64,000 nt of DNA. It comes from Kribbella sp. NBC_00382. Lineage in GTDB: Bacteria > Actinomycetota > Actinomycetes > Propionibacteriales > Kribbellaceae. The position numbers and the translations under genes were made by a program. The DNA lies in assembly GCF_036067295.1 (NCBI RefSeq), contig NZ_CP107954.1, positions 3,100,001 to 3,164,000 on the forward strand, in the 5' to 3' direction. The notes beneath the pieces were generated by a model, which saw only the letters and a list, made by a program, of their open reading frames with translations, had not been told where the DNA came from and ran no database searches. Positions 17,208-26,411 of the stretch are shown in pieces (the stretch's first letter is position 1; each line of letters starts with the position of its first letter).

Positions 17208-17951
17208 TCAGTGCGGTTGGGGAAAGGTATCGCCGTCTAGTGGATCGCCGGGGGTCAGGCCGAGAGGGTCGGTGACCGGGTGGGGGCGGCCGTCGTACCG
17301 GGTGGCTGCGTCCATGTAGATGGTGACGTGCGCCAGGCGGGCCAGGTCGGTGCGGTTCGGGAGAGCCATGTGGCCGGTGTAGCTGTTGTGGAACGTGCAG
17401 TCGCCGGCTCGCAACGGGACCGTCACCCGAGGGATCCAGCGCAGCGATGGGTCCAGCTGGAAGAGGTCGTCCTCGTCGTGCAGGTTCTGGGGTTGCAGGC
17501 TCGTTTGGTGATGGCTGCCGGGCAGGAAGGTCATACAGCCGCGCTCGGGCGGTACGTCCACCAGAGCGATCCACGCCGACAACGAGTGCCGGTCGTTCTG
17601 GTGAGGCCAGTAGGGCCGGTCCTGGTGGAACTCGGTCGCCGCATTGTTGTGCGGCTCCTTCACCAGCAGCTGGTCGTGCCACACCCGTACCGGTACGCCT
17701 GCCAGTCGCTCCGCCACCCGGGCAACCCCGGGATGCAGCGTCAGCTTCCGCCCGATCTCGTCGTGCTGCCACACGTTCACCAGCTGGGCGAAAACCCCGC
17801 CCTTCTCGAGACTCTCGCCTCGATGCTTGTCCAGGTACGCCGTCGCCGCCTCGCGGAAGCGCTCGACCTCCTCTGGACCCAGGACTCCCGGAACTCGGAC
17901 GAATCCGTTCTGACGGTACTCCGCAACAACCTCATCACCGATCTCAGTCAT
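17208..17951 (-). CDS. Phytanoyl-CoA dioxygenase (PhyH) family Fe(II)/2-oxoglutarate enzyme
   Basis: A 247-residue PhyH-like hydroxylase. The iron site is His109-x-Asp111 in TEFHQDRPYW and a distal His194 in SYTGHMALPNRT, with the arginine or asparagine side that holds 2-oxoglutarate following. I chose the ATG at 17951 (MTEIGDEVVAEYRQNGFV); the longer frame has no family match. Substrates of this family range from phytanoyl-CoA to natural-product intermediates and cannot be told here. It is divergent from an AraC-type regulator 69 bp away, which probably controls it. Confidence 0.88.
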   Translation of the reverse strand: MTEIGDEVVAEYRQNGFVRVPGVLGPEEVERFREAATAYLDKHRGESLEKGGVFAQLVNVWQHDEIGRKLTLHPGVARVAERLAGVPVRVWHDQLLVKEPHNNAATEFHQDRPYWPHQNDRHSLSAWIALVDVPPERGCMTFLPGSHHQTSLQPQNLHDEDDLFQLDPSLRWIPRVTVPLRAGDCTFHNSYTGHMALPNRTDLARLAHVTIYMDAATRYDGRPHPVTDPLGLTPGDPLDGDTFPQPH

Positions 17952-18020
17952 GACTCCAGCCTGACCAACAGATGCTTTGAGGCCTAGGCGAATCCCGGTC
18001 AACGCTCGTACGATCCCGAC

Positions 18021-18869
18021 ATGCCCGAGACTCTCCACGAGCACGCGCTGTTCGCCGGCAGCTCGGTCCTGGGCGCAGTACACACGTTGAGCGACACTGT
18101 GGCCGCCCACACTCACGACTTTGTCGAGCTAGCCGTCGTCGGCCCAGGGGAGGGCCAGCACCTCACCAGTAGTGGCGAGCGGCCACTCCAGCACGGCGAT
18201 GTCATCGTGCTCCGCCCCGGTGCTTGGCACGCCTTCACTAGTTGCTCCGACCTCACAGTGGCCAACTGCTGCGTGTCCACTCGCGCACTGCACGCCGAAT
18301 TGGCCGGCCTGCGCGAGTTCCCGGAGTACCGGCGTTTGCTCTGGACGGATCCATCAGTACCTGGGTCTTACGGCGTACACGTCGGTACTGTCGACCCCGC
18401 GGCGGCTACGGACGCAATTGCCGCAATCGCTGCTCTGGAAGGCCATCTGACGACTAGTGCTGCTGCACCTGGTCGCCTGCTGGGTCACCTCGCCACTGTC
18501 CTGGGCATCCTCGCCGATGCGCGTACACCGACGCCTGCGTTCAAACGGCACCCGGCAGTGGCGGCCTGTCTAGCTCTCATCGAAGCCGAGCCGGCGCATG
18601 CGTGGCGCTTGGACGATCTAGCCGTCGCCGTCGCGCTCGACCCGGCGTACCTCGGCCGCCTCTTCCGCAAGTCGACTGGGCTCACACCACTCGACTATGT
18701 GTCCCGCCTACGGGCAGAGCGCGCAGCAGCTCTCCTCGCCAACTCGGACCTCCCCATCGCCCGGGTCGGCGCGGAGGTCGGCTGGCCTGATCCCACGTAC
18801 TTCGCTCGCCGCTTCCGCGCGTTGTCGGGGCTGACGCCCACGGAATACCGGCAGCGGTCGACTAGCTGA
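18021..18869 (+). CDS. AraC-family regulator with cupin sensor domain
   Basis: A 282-residue regulator. The N-terminal cupin (about residues 10-90, 'AAHTHDFVELAVVGPGEGQH', 'GDVIVLRPGAWHAF') is the likely ligand pocket. The C-terminal 100 residues have two helix-turn-helix motifs, ending GLTPLDYVSRLRAERAAALL and WPDPTYFARRFRALSGLTPTEYR. It faces the PhyH dioxygenase gene, its probable target. Its last 8 bp overlap the end of the convergent propeller gene. Confidence 0.9.
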   Translation: MPETLHEHALFAGSSVLGAVHTLSDTVAAHTHDFVELAVVGPGEGQHLTSSGERPLQHGDVIVLRPGAWHAFTSCSDLTVANCCVSTRALHAELAGLREFPEYRRLLWTDPSVPGSYGVHVGTVDPAAATDAIAAIAALEGHLTTSAAAPGRLLGHLATVLGILADARTPTPAFKRHPAVAACLALIEAEPAHAWRLDDLAVAVALDPAYLGRLFRKSTGLTPLDYVSRLRAERAAALLANSDLPIARVGAEVGWPDPTYFARRFRALSGLTPTEYRQRSTS

Positions 18870-19707
18870 TGGGGTAGGCAACGTAAGCGAAGTACCGGCT
18901 GTCCGGGGACCAGCTAGGGACGTTCATCGTGCCCTGGCCGCCGAAAACCGTTGCCACCTCGCGGATTCGGCCGTCGGCCTCGAGTAGGCGCACCCGCACG
19001 TCGTCGACATCGGCGGGATGTCCTTCGGTTCCGGGCGGAAAGCTCACGTACGCGATCAGCGAACCGTCCGGCGACGGATGCGGAAACCAGTTCACCCGCT
19101 CGTCGAAGGTCAACTGCTCGACGGCCTCGCCCTTGATCCGGAACAACTGCGCCTGCCCGGCCCGCTCGGAGTTGAAGTAGATCCACTCCCCATCAGGCCC
19201 GTACTCCGAACCGTCGTCCGCGAACTCGTCATCGGTGACCTGGACATCGACCCCACCGGCCACCGGAACCGTGTACACGTTGGTGATCCGCTTGCCGTCC
19301 CGGTTCTCCAACCCGATATAGGCCAGCCGCTCCCCATCCGGCGAAATCCCATGCAGGTAATGGTGAACGCCATGGTCGTTGCTCACCCGCCGACCTGCTC
19401 CACCGGTCAGCGGTACGGCGTACAAATGCCCGTCCTCCGCCGATACATAGACCGTGGTTCCATCCGGGCTGACGACATGATCGTTGTTGATCTCCGGTAC
19501 GCCGCCGAGCTCGATCGCCTCCAGCTCGCCACCATCGACTCTTAGCGCGAACAACCCGCCGTCGCCGTTCACGACCAGTTGGTTGCCAACCCAGTTGGGC
19601 GCCTCGAACAACAACCCCGAGGAGCTGTACGCCAACCTCGACTCATTTGTCTGGACATCCACGACATAAAGCTCGGCGGTCTGGCCGTCGCGCAGTTTTC
19701 TGGGCAC
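18862..19707 (-). CDS. TolB/PD40-type beta-propeller protein
   Basis: A 281-residue protein built of PD40/WD40-like repeats: VSPDGTTVYVSAEDG, ISPDGERLAYIGLE, YGPDGEWIYFNSERAG, PSPDGSLIAYVSF, WSPDSRYFAYVAY. The repeats recur every 45-50 residues, enough for about six blades. There is no signal peptide and no peptidase domain, so it is a cytoplasmic propeller like those N-terminal to DPP-type peptidases but standing alone. The function is unknown; such proteins are often annotated as TolB-like or biopolymer-transport proteins without evidence. Confidence 0.8.
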   Translation of the reverse strand: MPRKLRDGQTAELYVVDVQTNESRLAYSSSGLLFEAPNWVGNQLVVNGDGGLFALRVDGGELEAIELGGVPEINNDHVVSPDGTTVYVSAEDGHLYAVPLTGGAGRRVSNDHGVHHYLHGISPDGERLAYIGLENRDGKRITNVYTVPVAGGVDVQVTDDEFADDGSEYGPDGEWIYFNSERAGQAQLFRIKGEAVEQLTFDERVNWFPHPSPDGSLIAYVSFPPGTEGHPADVDDVRVRLLEADGRIREVATVFGGQGTMNVPSWSPDSRYFAYVAYPIS

Positions 19708-19853
19708 GTTGCCACCCTAAGCGGTGTTCAGCAAACGTTAGATTTCGGTCACGGCCGTTTGACACTCCGCGATCGCGGACACACTCACTGCGGTGCTGTC
19801 ACAGTTTTGTCATGCGCTGTCGACAGTGCGGAGACGCACGGAGGGGGTCGGCC

Positions 19854-20339
19854 TTGGAGTTCCAGGTGCTCGCCGCGGACGACTGGGAACTCCTGCGGGA
19901 CGTCCGCCTCCAGGCACTGAAGGACTCACCGTCCGCCTACATGTCCAGTTACGAGACCGAAGCCTCCTGGACCGAGGCCTCCTGGCGCCGCTCCTTCGCG
20001 AACGCCCTCTGGGTCGTCCCCCGCAGCGGCCGCCGCATCGTCGGCCTGGCCCGCTCCCTCCGCGTAGACGGCCGCCCACCCGACGAACGCCACCTGGAAG
20101 CAGTCTGGGTAGAACCCCGCCACCGCCGCACCGGCGTCATGCGAGCCATCCTCCGCTACCTCACCGAACTGGAACCAGACGTCCACGACTGGCTGCTCTG
20201 GGTCCTCGACCACAACGCCGAAGCCCTGGAAGCCTACGAACGCCTAGGCTTCGAACCCACCGGCGAACGTCAGCAGCTCACGGACTCTTCCGGCCGCTCG
20301 GAGATCCGGTTCAGGCGCAGTGCGCTGTCCATCCCGTAG
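19854..20339 (+). CDS. GNAT-family N-acetyltransferase
   Basis: A 161-residue acetyltransferase. The GNAT core has the acceptor-side LRDVRLQALKDSPSAY, a strand HLEAVWVEPRHRRTGVMRAIL carrying the acetyl-CoA loop (R-x-x-x-G-V/A), and the final LEAYERLGFEPTGERQ. The best start is the TTG at 19854, which has GGAGGGGG upstream; an ATG at 19812 is a possible alternative. The 3' end overlaps the convergent glycosyltransferase gene by 70 bp. The substrate is unknown. Confidence 0.85.
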   Translation: MEFQVLAADDWELLRDVRLQALKDSPSAYMSSYETEASWTEASWRRSFANALWVVPRSGRRIVGLARSLRVDGRPPDERHLEAVWVEPRHRRTGVMRAILRYLTELEPDVHDWLLWVLDHNAEALEAYERLGFEPTGERQQLTDSSGRSEIRFRRSALSIP

Positions 20340-21502
20340 CCGTCCCTGCGCCCATAACCACAGGAGATCCACTTCGTCAGCTCGAGCTCGTCGAGCGCGT
20401 CGCGCTCGGTCAGAGCGGTCCCGTCGGCGGCCAGTGCCGACTTCCAGCGGAGCTCGTCCTCGCGCCAGCTGGCGATGAACTCGACGCAGGTGTCGGGGGA
20501 GATCCGGCGCAGCTGCGCCTCGGCGGCGCCGAGCGACTTCAGCGCCTCGGCGATCCGCCAGGTGTCGACGCCAGGGCCCTTGTTCATCAGCGAGTTCAGC
20601 CGCTCCGTGGTCTCCTGGATGACGAACTCGCGGCCCTCCTTGACGTGTTCCCAGAACCGCGGACTCGCCGCAACGCGCAGTTGGTCCTTGAAGGTCCAGC
20701 CGTGCCGGCTCTCGAACGCCGTGTACATGCCCTCGGCGAGCAGATCGCCGAACTCCTCACGCCGGGCGCGCGCCGGGTCGGCGAACGGTGCGTACTCCTC
20801 CTGGCCGACCTCGCCGACCTTGGGCAGTGAGCGTTGGGCCGCGGGCCTGGAGAAGAAGAACCAGTCCTCGTTGTAGACGTCGGGGAAGAAGGACATCTCC
20901 GGGTGCTGGGTGTTGACTCCGAGCACCGCGCCGCTGACGAAGACGTCCTGCCGGAACCCGGCCAGCCGGCGGGCGTGACAGACGACCGAGTTGTCCGGGA
21001 AGTCGCGGCTGACCATCGCCGCGACCGGATGCCGGTCGAGCTGGGAGGCCAACCGGTCCACCTGCTGCGCCTTGAGCGGGAAGATGTCGTCGTCGACGAA
21101 GAGGATCTTCTTCCAGCCGCGCATCCGGGCCAGCCGCAGCCCGATGTTGCGCTTGACGCTCAGATCGCTCGACCGGCCGGCGCTGGCGCGGTGGAAGGCC
21201 GGTGCCGAGGTCAACGGACGCCAGGACTGCGGGTACCCGGCCGGTACGTCGATGATCAGGCCGCGGGCGCCGAAGGTGTTCCGCACCCGCTTGGCGACGC
21301 CGTCGATCTGCGCCTGATGGCTGCAGAGGACGACCAGCGGCACCGACAGTGCCGCCGCGAGCGTGATCAGATGCTGTGGCAGTGAGGCGCGCGCGGCCGG
21401 GACGACGATCGCGTCGAGACCGCTGCGGGTCAACGGCACAGAGGCCCTCGACACGTCGCTCAGGAGCGACGCGTGCGACTGCTGGTGTTTGAACCGGCTC
21501 AT
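20270..21502 (-). CDS. Glycosyltransferase-like protein (GT-A fold)
   Basis: A 410-residue protein with a DxD-type motif in KKILFVDDDIFPL (about residues 137-149), the nucleotide-sugar/metal site of GT-A enzymes. Before it lie a Rossmann-like start (AIVVPAARASLPQHLITLAAAL) and LVVLCSHQAQ. Downstream are FVSGAVLGVNTQ and NEDWFFFSRP, as in family-2-like transferases. The ATG at 21502 overlaps the stop of the upstream XRE-domain gene (ATGA), so the two are coupled. The acceptor is not known. The 3' end overlaps the convergent acetyltransferase. Confidence 0.7.
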   Translation of the reverse strand: MSRFKHQQSHASLLSDVSRASVPLTRSGLDAIVVPAARASLPQHLITLAAALSVPLVVLCSHQAQIDGVAKRVRNTFGARGLIIDVPAGYPQSWRPLTSAPAFHRASAGRSSDLSVKRNIGLRLARMRGWKKILFVDDDIFPLKAQQVDRLASQLDRHPVAAMVSRDFPDNSVVCHARRLAGFRQDVFVSGAVLGVNTQHPEMSFFPDVYNEDWFFFSRPAAQRSLPKVGEVGQEEYAPFADPARARREEFGDLLAEGMYTAFESRHGWTFKDQLRVAASPRFWEHVKEGREFVIQETTERLNSLMNKGPGVDTWRIAEALKSLGAAEAQLRRISPDTCVEFIASWREDELRWKSALAADGTALTERDALDELELTKWISCGYGRRDGYGMDSALRLNRISERPEESVSC

Positions 21503-22581
21503 TCCCTCTTCACCTTGTGGTCTGGCTCCCACTGGTAGAGCCGGTTCTCGGGGATTTCCAGGTCGGGCGAGATCGCCTCGCCGTTGACCACCGGCACCCG
21601 CAGCAACATCGCGAACAGGCCGTCCGGGAAATGCTGGGACAGGTAGGCCTCGTTGCGCTCGCGGACGGCGGTGTCGGTGAGGGCCCGGACCGCTCCCAGA
21701 ACGCCACGGCTGTGGATGCCGTTGCAGATGGTGATGGTCCGATTGCTGTTGAAGGGATTACGCAGCCGGGTCAGCAGGGCGACGTCCTCGATCAGTTCGG
21801 GCCCGTCGTCGCCGTCCTCGAAGACCGGCCGGAACTCCTTGCCGCCGGCACCGCTGGCCTTGAAGATCTCGCCGGTCTTCAGGTCGGAGACCTCGAACTG
21901 GGAGATCGGCATCTCCCGCAACGTCTTCAGCAGCCGCCGCGTCACGTGGTTCCAGCCGATGCCGCCGAGCAGCACGAGGTGGCCGGACATGTCGTCGGCC
22001 TTGACCTCCGACGGCAGCCGGTGCGAGATCTGCAGCTCCGGGTTCGACGCGCGCAGGTGCCCCCACAACTCCATCAGGGCGTCGAGGTCGGCGTAGCGGT
22101 ACATCCGGGTGTAGTTGGGGTCCTTCTCATCGGCCAGGTCCGGGCGCTCCTCGGCCGGCGCCTCCGGGCAGATGATGGTGATCGGCCCGTTGTCGAAGTC
22201 CCAGGTGTAGGAGCCGCTAGACGTGCCGGCGGTGGTGCCCTGGAGCCGGGCGGCGGCGTCCCGCAGCCCGACCAGCTCCTCGTGGAGTTCGTCGAAGCGT
22301 TCCCGCTCGCGGGTCGTCAGCTCGCGCTCGGACGCCATCTTGGGGGTGCCGTCGGCGTTCGTCCGATCCGTGCTGAAGAACAACGCGTAGGAGCGCAGCC
22401 GCTCGGCCGGCGGCAACTTCGGGTTGGTCATCGACTCCCACGAGCTGATCGTGGCGACCGCGACCCGGTTCTCGTGGCTGAGCGCCTTCGCCAGCTGGGA
22501 CTGGGTCAGCCCGGCGTCATGGGAGTCGCGCAGGCCCCGCAGGCGCCTGGCGAGTCGTACGGCCTCCGAAGAAGGGGCCAC
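21499..22581 (-). CDS. XRE-domain protein with an uncharacterised nucleotide-sensor-like domain
   Basis: A 360-residue protein. Residues 8-70 form an XRE/Cro helix-turn-helix (LTQSQLAKALSHENRVAVATISSWES). After a coiled stretch (about 90-115) comes a second domain (about 130-355) with an ICPEAP strand, HLVLLGGIGWNHVTRRLL, then NPFNSNRTITICNGIHSRG. The same pattern recurs in the membrane protein at 26412-27245, so this is a real mobile domain. I cannot name it. GTG 22581 is preferred because AGGAG precedes it by five bases. It is translationally coupled to the glycosyltransferase gene. Confidence 0.72.
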   Translation of the reverse strand: MAPSSEAVRLARRLRGLRDSHDAGLTQSQLAKALSHENRVAVATISSWESMTNPKLPPAERLRSYALFFSTDRTNADGTPKMASERELTTRERERFDELHEELVGLRDAAARLQGTTAGTSSGSYTWDFDNGPITIICPEAPAEERPDLADEKDPNYTRMYRYADLDALMELWGHLRASNPELQISHRLPSEVKADDMSGHLVLLGGIGWNHVTRRLLKTLREMPISQFEVSDLKTGEIFKASGAGGKEFRPVFEDGDDGPELIEDVALLTRLRNPFNSNRTITICNGIHSRGVLGAVRALTDTAVRERNEAYLSQHFPDGLFAMLLRVPVVNGEAISPDLEIPENRLYQWEPDHKVKRE

Positions 22582-22973
22582 TCTCACTCCTGTATGTCCA
22601 CGCCCGCGGACGTCGTACGGGCCACTTGAAACGGGATGCTACACCCATCTACACCGGAAAATACTCGTAGCACTTCCTACTACCTGAAGTCGTGTGTTGC
22701 CTTGGCCAACCGGTTTCACCGCGGTCAGCCGGGAAAGCGACCGTTTGAAGCGCTGCCCCCACTGCGGGTAATGCAACGTAAACATTATGTAAGCAACCCG
22801 CCTGATATGGACAGCGCCCCGGTGTAGTTCTACCGTAAGTACTGAGGTTCAGCGTGTCACCACCGAAGCTACTCGGCGCAGTAGGTAGAGCCGGGTAGCC
22901 AGGGTCACCGATCGTCTGAGGCGAGATGGTCGGCAGCCCATCCGGCGGGTCGTTTGACGAGAGCAGGTGCGCC
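22582..22973. other. Divergent intergenic region
   Basis: About 390 bases between two divergent accessory genes, visibly lower in GC (stretches such as GTAAACATTATGTAAG at about 22785). It should hold both promoters; no hairpin, repeat or RNA gene is convincing. Confidence 0.45.
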
Positions 22974-23780
22974 ATGAGTTCCGAAACCGGCGTGACCGAT
23001 CCGATTCTCGCGCTCGAGATCGGCGAGTGGCGCACCGCCCAGCGCCTGCTGAGGGACGACCGCCGGTACGACGCGATGCTCGGCGCCGAGCTGCGAACGA
23101 TCGCCCGGGCGATGGCCTACCGGGCGGCCGGTGAGCACGGCGCGGCCTGGTCCGCGCTGGTCGTCTCGGCCACGAACCTCCGTCGCCGGTTCCCGAAACT
23201 CCCTGTCCTCCGGCCGAACGGCATCGATGCCATCCAGCTCGCGCTGCCACCCGAACCCGACCCGGGTAGCGCCGGCCGGCCGACGTACGACACCATCCGG
23301 CTGATCTGCCGCGAGCAAGGGGAGCTGAGGCATCTCCGGCGGCAGGCCAGCGAGGGTGCCAACGGCCTGACCGAGGACCGGCGCATTCTGGTTCTCGCGT
23401 TCATCGAAGCTGTCTGCTGGGTGGAGCTCGACCTCGACACCTGGGCGCCGAAGAGCCCACCGGACGACGAGATCGCCGAACTGGAGACGCGGATCGCCGA
23501 ACTCGCGGACCGCCGCCGCGACGCCTTCCTGCGCAGCGCGACCAACCTTCGCCGGCTCGCCCGTCCGAAGGCCGGCGACATGACCAAGTCGGTCTGGGAC
23601 CGTGCCGACCAGTACTGCGGTCTGCGGTGGCTCGCGCTCAGCGAACTGGCCGGCCGTCCGCAGCCGCCGTGGTCCGAGCCGGCCCTGTCCGGCCGGCTGC
23701 CGGTCAGGACCTGGGCGCAGAACGCGTGGCAGATGGCACGAAGGCCGCAGTCCGGCGGCCTTTACGGAACAACTGGTTGA
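22974..23780 (+). CDS. Uncharacterised helical protein
   Basis: A 268-residue, largely helical soluble protein of no family I recognise. It begins MSSETGVTDPILALEIGEWRTAQRLLRDD and holds a probable coiled coil at about 155-195 (DDEIAELETRIAELADRRRD). There is no membrane segment and no obvious catalytic motif. The ATG at 22974 is used; an upstream in-frame ATG at 22926 is also possible. It leads a same-strand series of three unknown genes (to 25949) divergent from the XRE/glycosyltransferase pair, and the three probably act together. Confidence 0.6.
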   Translation: MSSETGVTDPILALEIGEWRTAQRLLRDDRRYDAMLGAELRTIARAMAYRAAGEHGAAWSALVVSATNLRRRFPKLPVLRPNGIDAIQLALPPEPDPGSAGRPTYDTIRLICREQGELRHLRRQASEGANGLTEDRRILVLAFIEAVCWVELDLDTWAPKSPPDDEIAELETRIAELADRRRDAFLRSATNLRRLARPKAGDMTKSVWDRADQYCGLRWLALSELAGRPQPPWSEPALSGRLPVRTWAQNAWQMARRPQSGGLYGTTG

Positions 23781-23894
23781 GTCTTAACCTTTGGAAACAG
23801 CCACGTTTCTTTCGCGGGTGGCAGACTTCGGGACCTTCATCCGGCCGGCGACGGTGGTACCGCCTCGGTTGGCGCGTGAAAGTGAGGTCGACCT

Positions 23895-25331
23895 ATGTTC
23901 GCCTTCGTGACCGCGCCGGAGCGCACGGTGCAGGATGCCTCGCCCGAGATCCACGTCAGTGCGCCGGATCCCGGCGATCTGTGCTGGCCGACTGATCTCG
24001 GGACCGGCCTCACCGTCCAGGTCGATCTGGCCCGCCCGCAGCGGTGGCACTCGGTCTCCATCGCCGAGTGGGAGCAGGCGGACCCCGCCTTGCTGGCCGC
24101 GCTGATCGGGCGAGATGCCAGCTGGCGCCTTGCCCGGCTGCGTGCCGAGTTGCTCTCGTCGGATCGACTCTCGAGCGAGGACGAGGTGACCGTCGCCCTC
24201 GCGCCGACCAGCCCCTGGCTCCGCGTCGCCGTGATCGACGCTCTGGACCGATGGCTGCATCTCGACCTCGACCAGACGCTGGTGAACGCGGAGCGCGCGG
24301 TCGCCCGGGCTCGTGCGGCGAAGACCTTCCGGCCGGGACCGTTGCGGGATCGCTTCCTCGGCGAGGCTTTGACGGCCGCACGGTTCGCCGCGAACGGCCT
24401 GACCGGCAAGCTGTCCTCGCTCGCCGACTCGGCGTCGCCGTTGCCAGTGGAGCTGTACTCCGGGCTGCGGCGACTCGCTGACGGTTACGCGGGGCTCCGT
24501 CGTGAGGGCGTCGACGGGCCCGAGAAGGAGCTCGCCCGGGTGGCCAGGGCATGGGCCGCACTCAAGGCCAAGGTGCCCGTTGCCAACCGATGTGCGAGCG
24601 ACCACGTCTGCAGCGCAGCGCAGTACGGGCTGCGAGATGAAGCGGCGACCAGCGGAGCGGTCTTCACCAGCACTGTGGATCCGCGCCAGTTGCCTGCTCG
24701 GGTCGTCGGCGACGGCGCATCGGTGACCGAGATCCGGATGGAGACGGTCTATGAGGACCGGGAGCCGGCGGTTCTCGTCACGGTTCCCGCGTTCTGTTCG
24801 CCGTTGCCACCGGCTGTGGTGACGGATCGGCTCTTGGTCCGGCTCGTGGATCGCAGCTCGGGCAAGGTCCATCAGCCCGCCCTGCTGAACCTGGTCACGG
24901 GCGACGAAGCCGATCAGCTCGGTGCCGACGCTCCGGTGTTCGCTCGGGTCGTGCCGTTGCGTGGCGCGGCTCCGGAGAACGTCCGCGCTGACGTCTTCGT
25001 GGCGGACAGCGATCAGGCGCCGGTCGCCGCCGATACCGATGACGACTTGCTGCGTTCACTGCGGTCGGTGGCCGTACTGTCCGAGTGGCGATCGATGGCG
25101 GCGGAGGCACGACTCACCGGGGATCAGCTGGCCCGGAAGCGCCGGTTGACGCAGCTGGTCGACGACCTGGCGCCGGCGAGCTGCGGCCAGTCGTTGTTCC
25201 TCGGCGGGCCGACGTTGGCGGAGCTCGTCGCGCTGACCGAGGTACCGGCTGCAGCGCCCGAATGGTCAACCACACAAGGCCCCGCGGACCTCCTCGTCGC
25301 CGAACTCGCCGCAGCTCACGCGAATCGCTGA
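23895..25331 (+). CDS. Uncharacterised two-domain protein
   Basis: A 478-residue soluble protein. The first 250 residues are mainly alpha-helical (repeats such as ALLAALIGRDASWRLARLRAELL, RAVARARAAKTFRPG). The central part is beta-rich (ARVVGDGASVTEIRMETVYEDREPAVLVTVPAF), suggesting an immunoglobulin-like sandwich, and a helical tail follows. No known active site is visible. The ATG at 23895 has GAGG seven bases upstream. It lies 114 bp after the preceding unknown gene and 120 bp before a small membrane protein on the same strand. Confidence 0.6.
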   Translation: MFAFVTAPERTVQDASPEIHVSAPDPGDLCWPTDLGTGLTVQVDLARPQRWHSVSIAEWEQADPALLAALIGRDASWRLARLRAELLSSDRLSSEDEVTVALAPTSPWLRVAVIDALDRWLHLDLDQTLVNAERAVARARAAKTFRPGPLRDRFLGEALTAARFAANGLTGKLSSLADSASPLPVELYSGLRRLADGYAGLRREGVDGPEKELARVARAWAALKAKVPVANRCASDHVCSAAQYGLRDEAATSGAVFTSTVDPRQLPARVVGDGASVTEIRMETVYEDREPAVLVTVPAFCSPLPPAVVTDRLLVRLVDRSSGKVHQPALLNLVTGDEADQLGADAPVFARVVPLRGAAPENVRADVFVADSDQAPVAADTDDDLLRSLRSVAVLSEWRSMAAEARLTGDQLARKRRLTQLVDDLAPASCGQSLFLGGPTLAELVALTEVPAAAPEWSTTQGPADLLVAELAAAHANR

Positions 25332-25451
25332 CCGGGCGATGCCGTCGGGGCATCGTTGTGCAGTGAATCAGTAGAGATTGGCGCGTAATAGGGGTCAGGG
25401 GCGGCGTCTCTACCAAGGAAGGCGACTGTTCCCTCGACCGAGGAGCGCGCC

Positions 25452-25949
25452 ATGGCCCAGCTTGATCTCCTGCCCCCGCGACCGATCGTCTCCGTCGACC
25501 AGCTCACGCACGAGGCGCTGTCGGACTTCGTCTACGCCAAGCCTCCACGCGAGGGCGACCGCGGCCGGATGCTGCTGGCCCGCCGCACGACGCTGGCACT
25601 GTGGTTGCTGCTGGCAGCCGGCCTCTTCGCTTGTGTCGAGCTTCTCGCCATCATTCGCAGTACGACGGGATGCAACGGCCTAGCTTGCTCGGTCGCCACG
25701 TTCGGCGCGCACCCGATGGTCACCCTGGTGCTAGCCGCGCTCGGCACCAGCACTCTGGTGGCGGCGGCCGCCTTCACCCGCGGATTCACTCGTACGAGCG
25801 GAAACGCCTTCTGGCTAACGGTTCCCGTGGGACTGACGCTGGCGTCTGTTGCCGGCCTGCTCGCTGTCTTGGTCGCGACTGCGCTGGTCCTGGTCATCGC
25901 GATCCTCGCAGTCACCGTCTGCTGCGCCTTCTTCGCCGACCACAGCTGA
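25452..25949 (+). CDS. Small membrane protein, uncharacterised
   Basis: A 165-residue protein with a cytoplasmic N-terminus of about 45 residues and four hydrophobic segments (about 48-68, 82-108 and two adjoining ones at 120-160). A short loop between the first two carries two cysteines (TTGCNGLACS). Start ATG 25452 has GAGGAG upstream. No family is recognised. It is the last of three unknown genes on this strand and ends 1 bp before the convergent Nudix gene. Confidence 0.6.
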   Translation: MAQLDLLPPRPIVSVDQLTHEALSDFVYAKPPREGDRGRMLLARRTTLALWLLLAAGLFACVELLAIIRSTTGCNGLACSVATFGAHPMVTLVLAALGTSTLVAAAAFTRGFTRTSGNAFWLTVPVGLTLASVAGLLAVLVATALVLVIAILAVTVCCAFFADHS

Positions 25950-25950
25950 G

Positions 25951-26391
25951 CTAGTCGGCGAGGGCCAGCTTCAGCCAGCGCGAGATCGGGGCATCCGCCG
26001 GGAGTTCGGTGAGATCGACGGCGACCCAGCGAGCCTCGCTCAGCTCCGCATTCAGCCGGAAGTCCGCGGAGGTCGGCCTGGCGGCCACGATCGTGAGGTT
26101 GTCGACCTTCCCCTCGAGCTGGGTCGTCAAGCTCCTCAGCACGGTGGGCGGCTCCTCGATCGTCAACGCGAGCTCCTCGGCAACCTCCCGTATCGCGGCT
26201 TCTCCGGCACTCTCCCGCTTCGGGTCGTATCCGCCGCCAGGCAGGCCCCATCGGTCGCGATCCACGTACGAATGCCTTACCACCAAGCATTTCCCGGGAT
26301 CGTCGGGATGCATCAGCAAGGCCTTGACGCCGAACGTCGTCGGTCTCCGCACGCGCCACCAGATCCGCAGCCCCCGGTGTCCCAGCGACAT
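25951..26391 (-). CDS. Nudix hydrolase
   Basis: A 146-residue pyrophosphohydrolase. The Nudix box is GGGYDPKRESAGEAAIREVAEEL (residues 52-74; the G-x5-E-x7-REUxEE pattern with the usual catalytic glutamates). Nudix enzymes cut nucleoside diphosphates linked to another group; the exact substrate is not readable. It starts 20 bp downstream of the membrane-anchored gene at 26412-27245, so the two form an operon. Because that partner has a sensor-like domain, the enzyme may act on a nucleotide signal (inference). Confidence 0.88.
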   Translation of the reverse strand: MSLGHRGLRIWWRVRRPTTFGVKALLMHPDDPGKCLVVRHSYVDRDRWGLPGGGYDPKRESAGEAAIREVAEELALTIEEPPTVLRSLTTQLEGKVDNLTIVAARPTSADFRLNAELSEARWVAVDLTELPADAPISRWLKLALAD

Positions 26392-26411
26392 CAGGCGCTC
26401 GAGCAGGGCGC

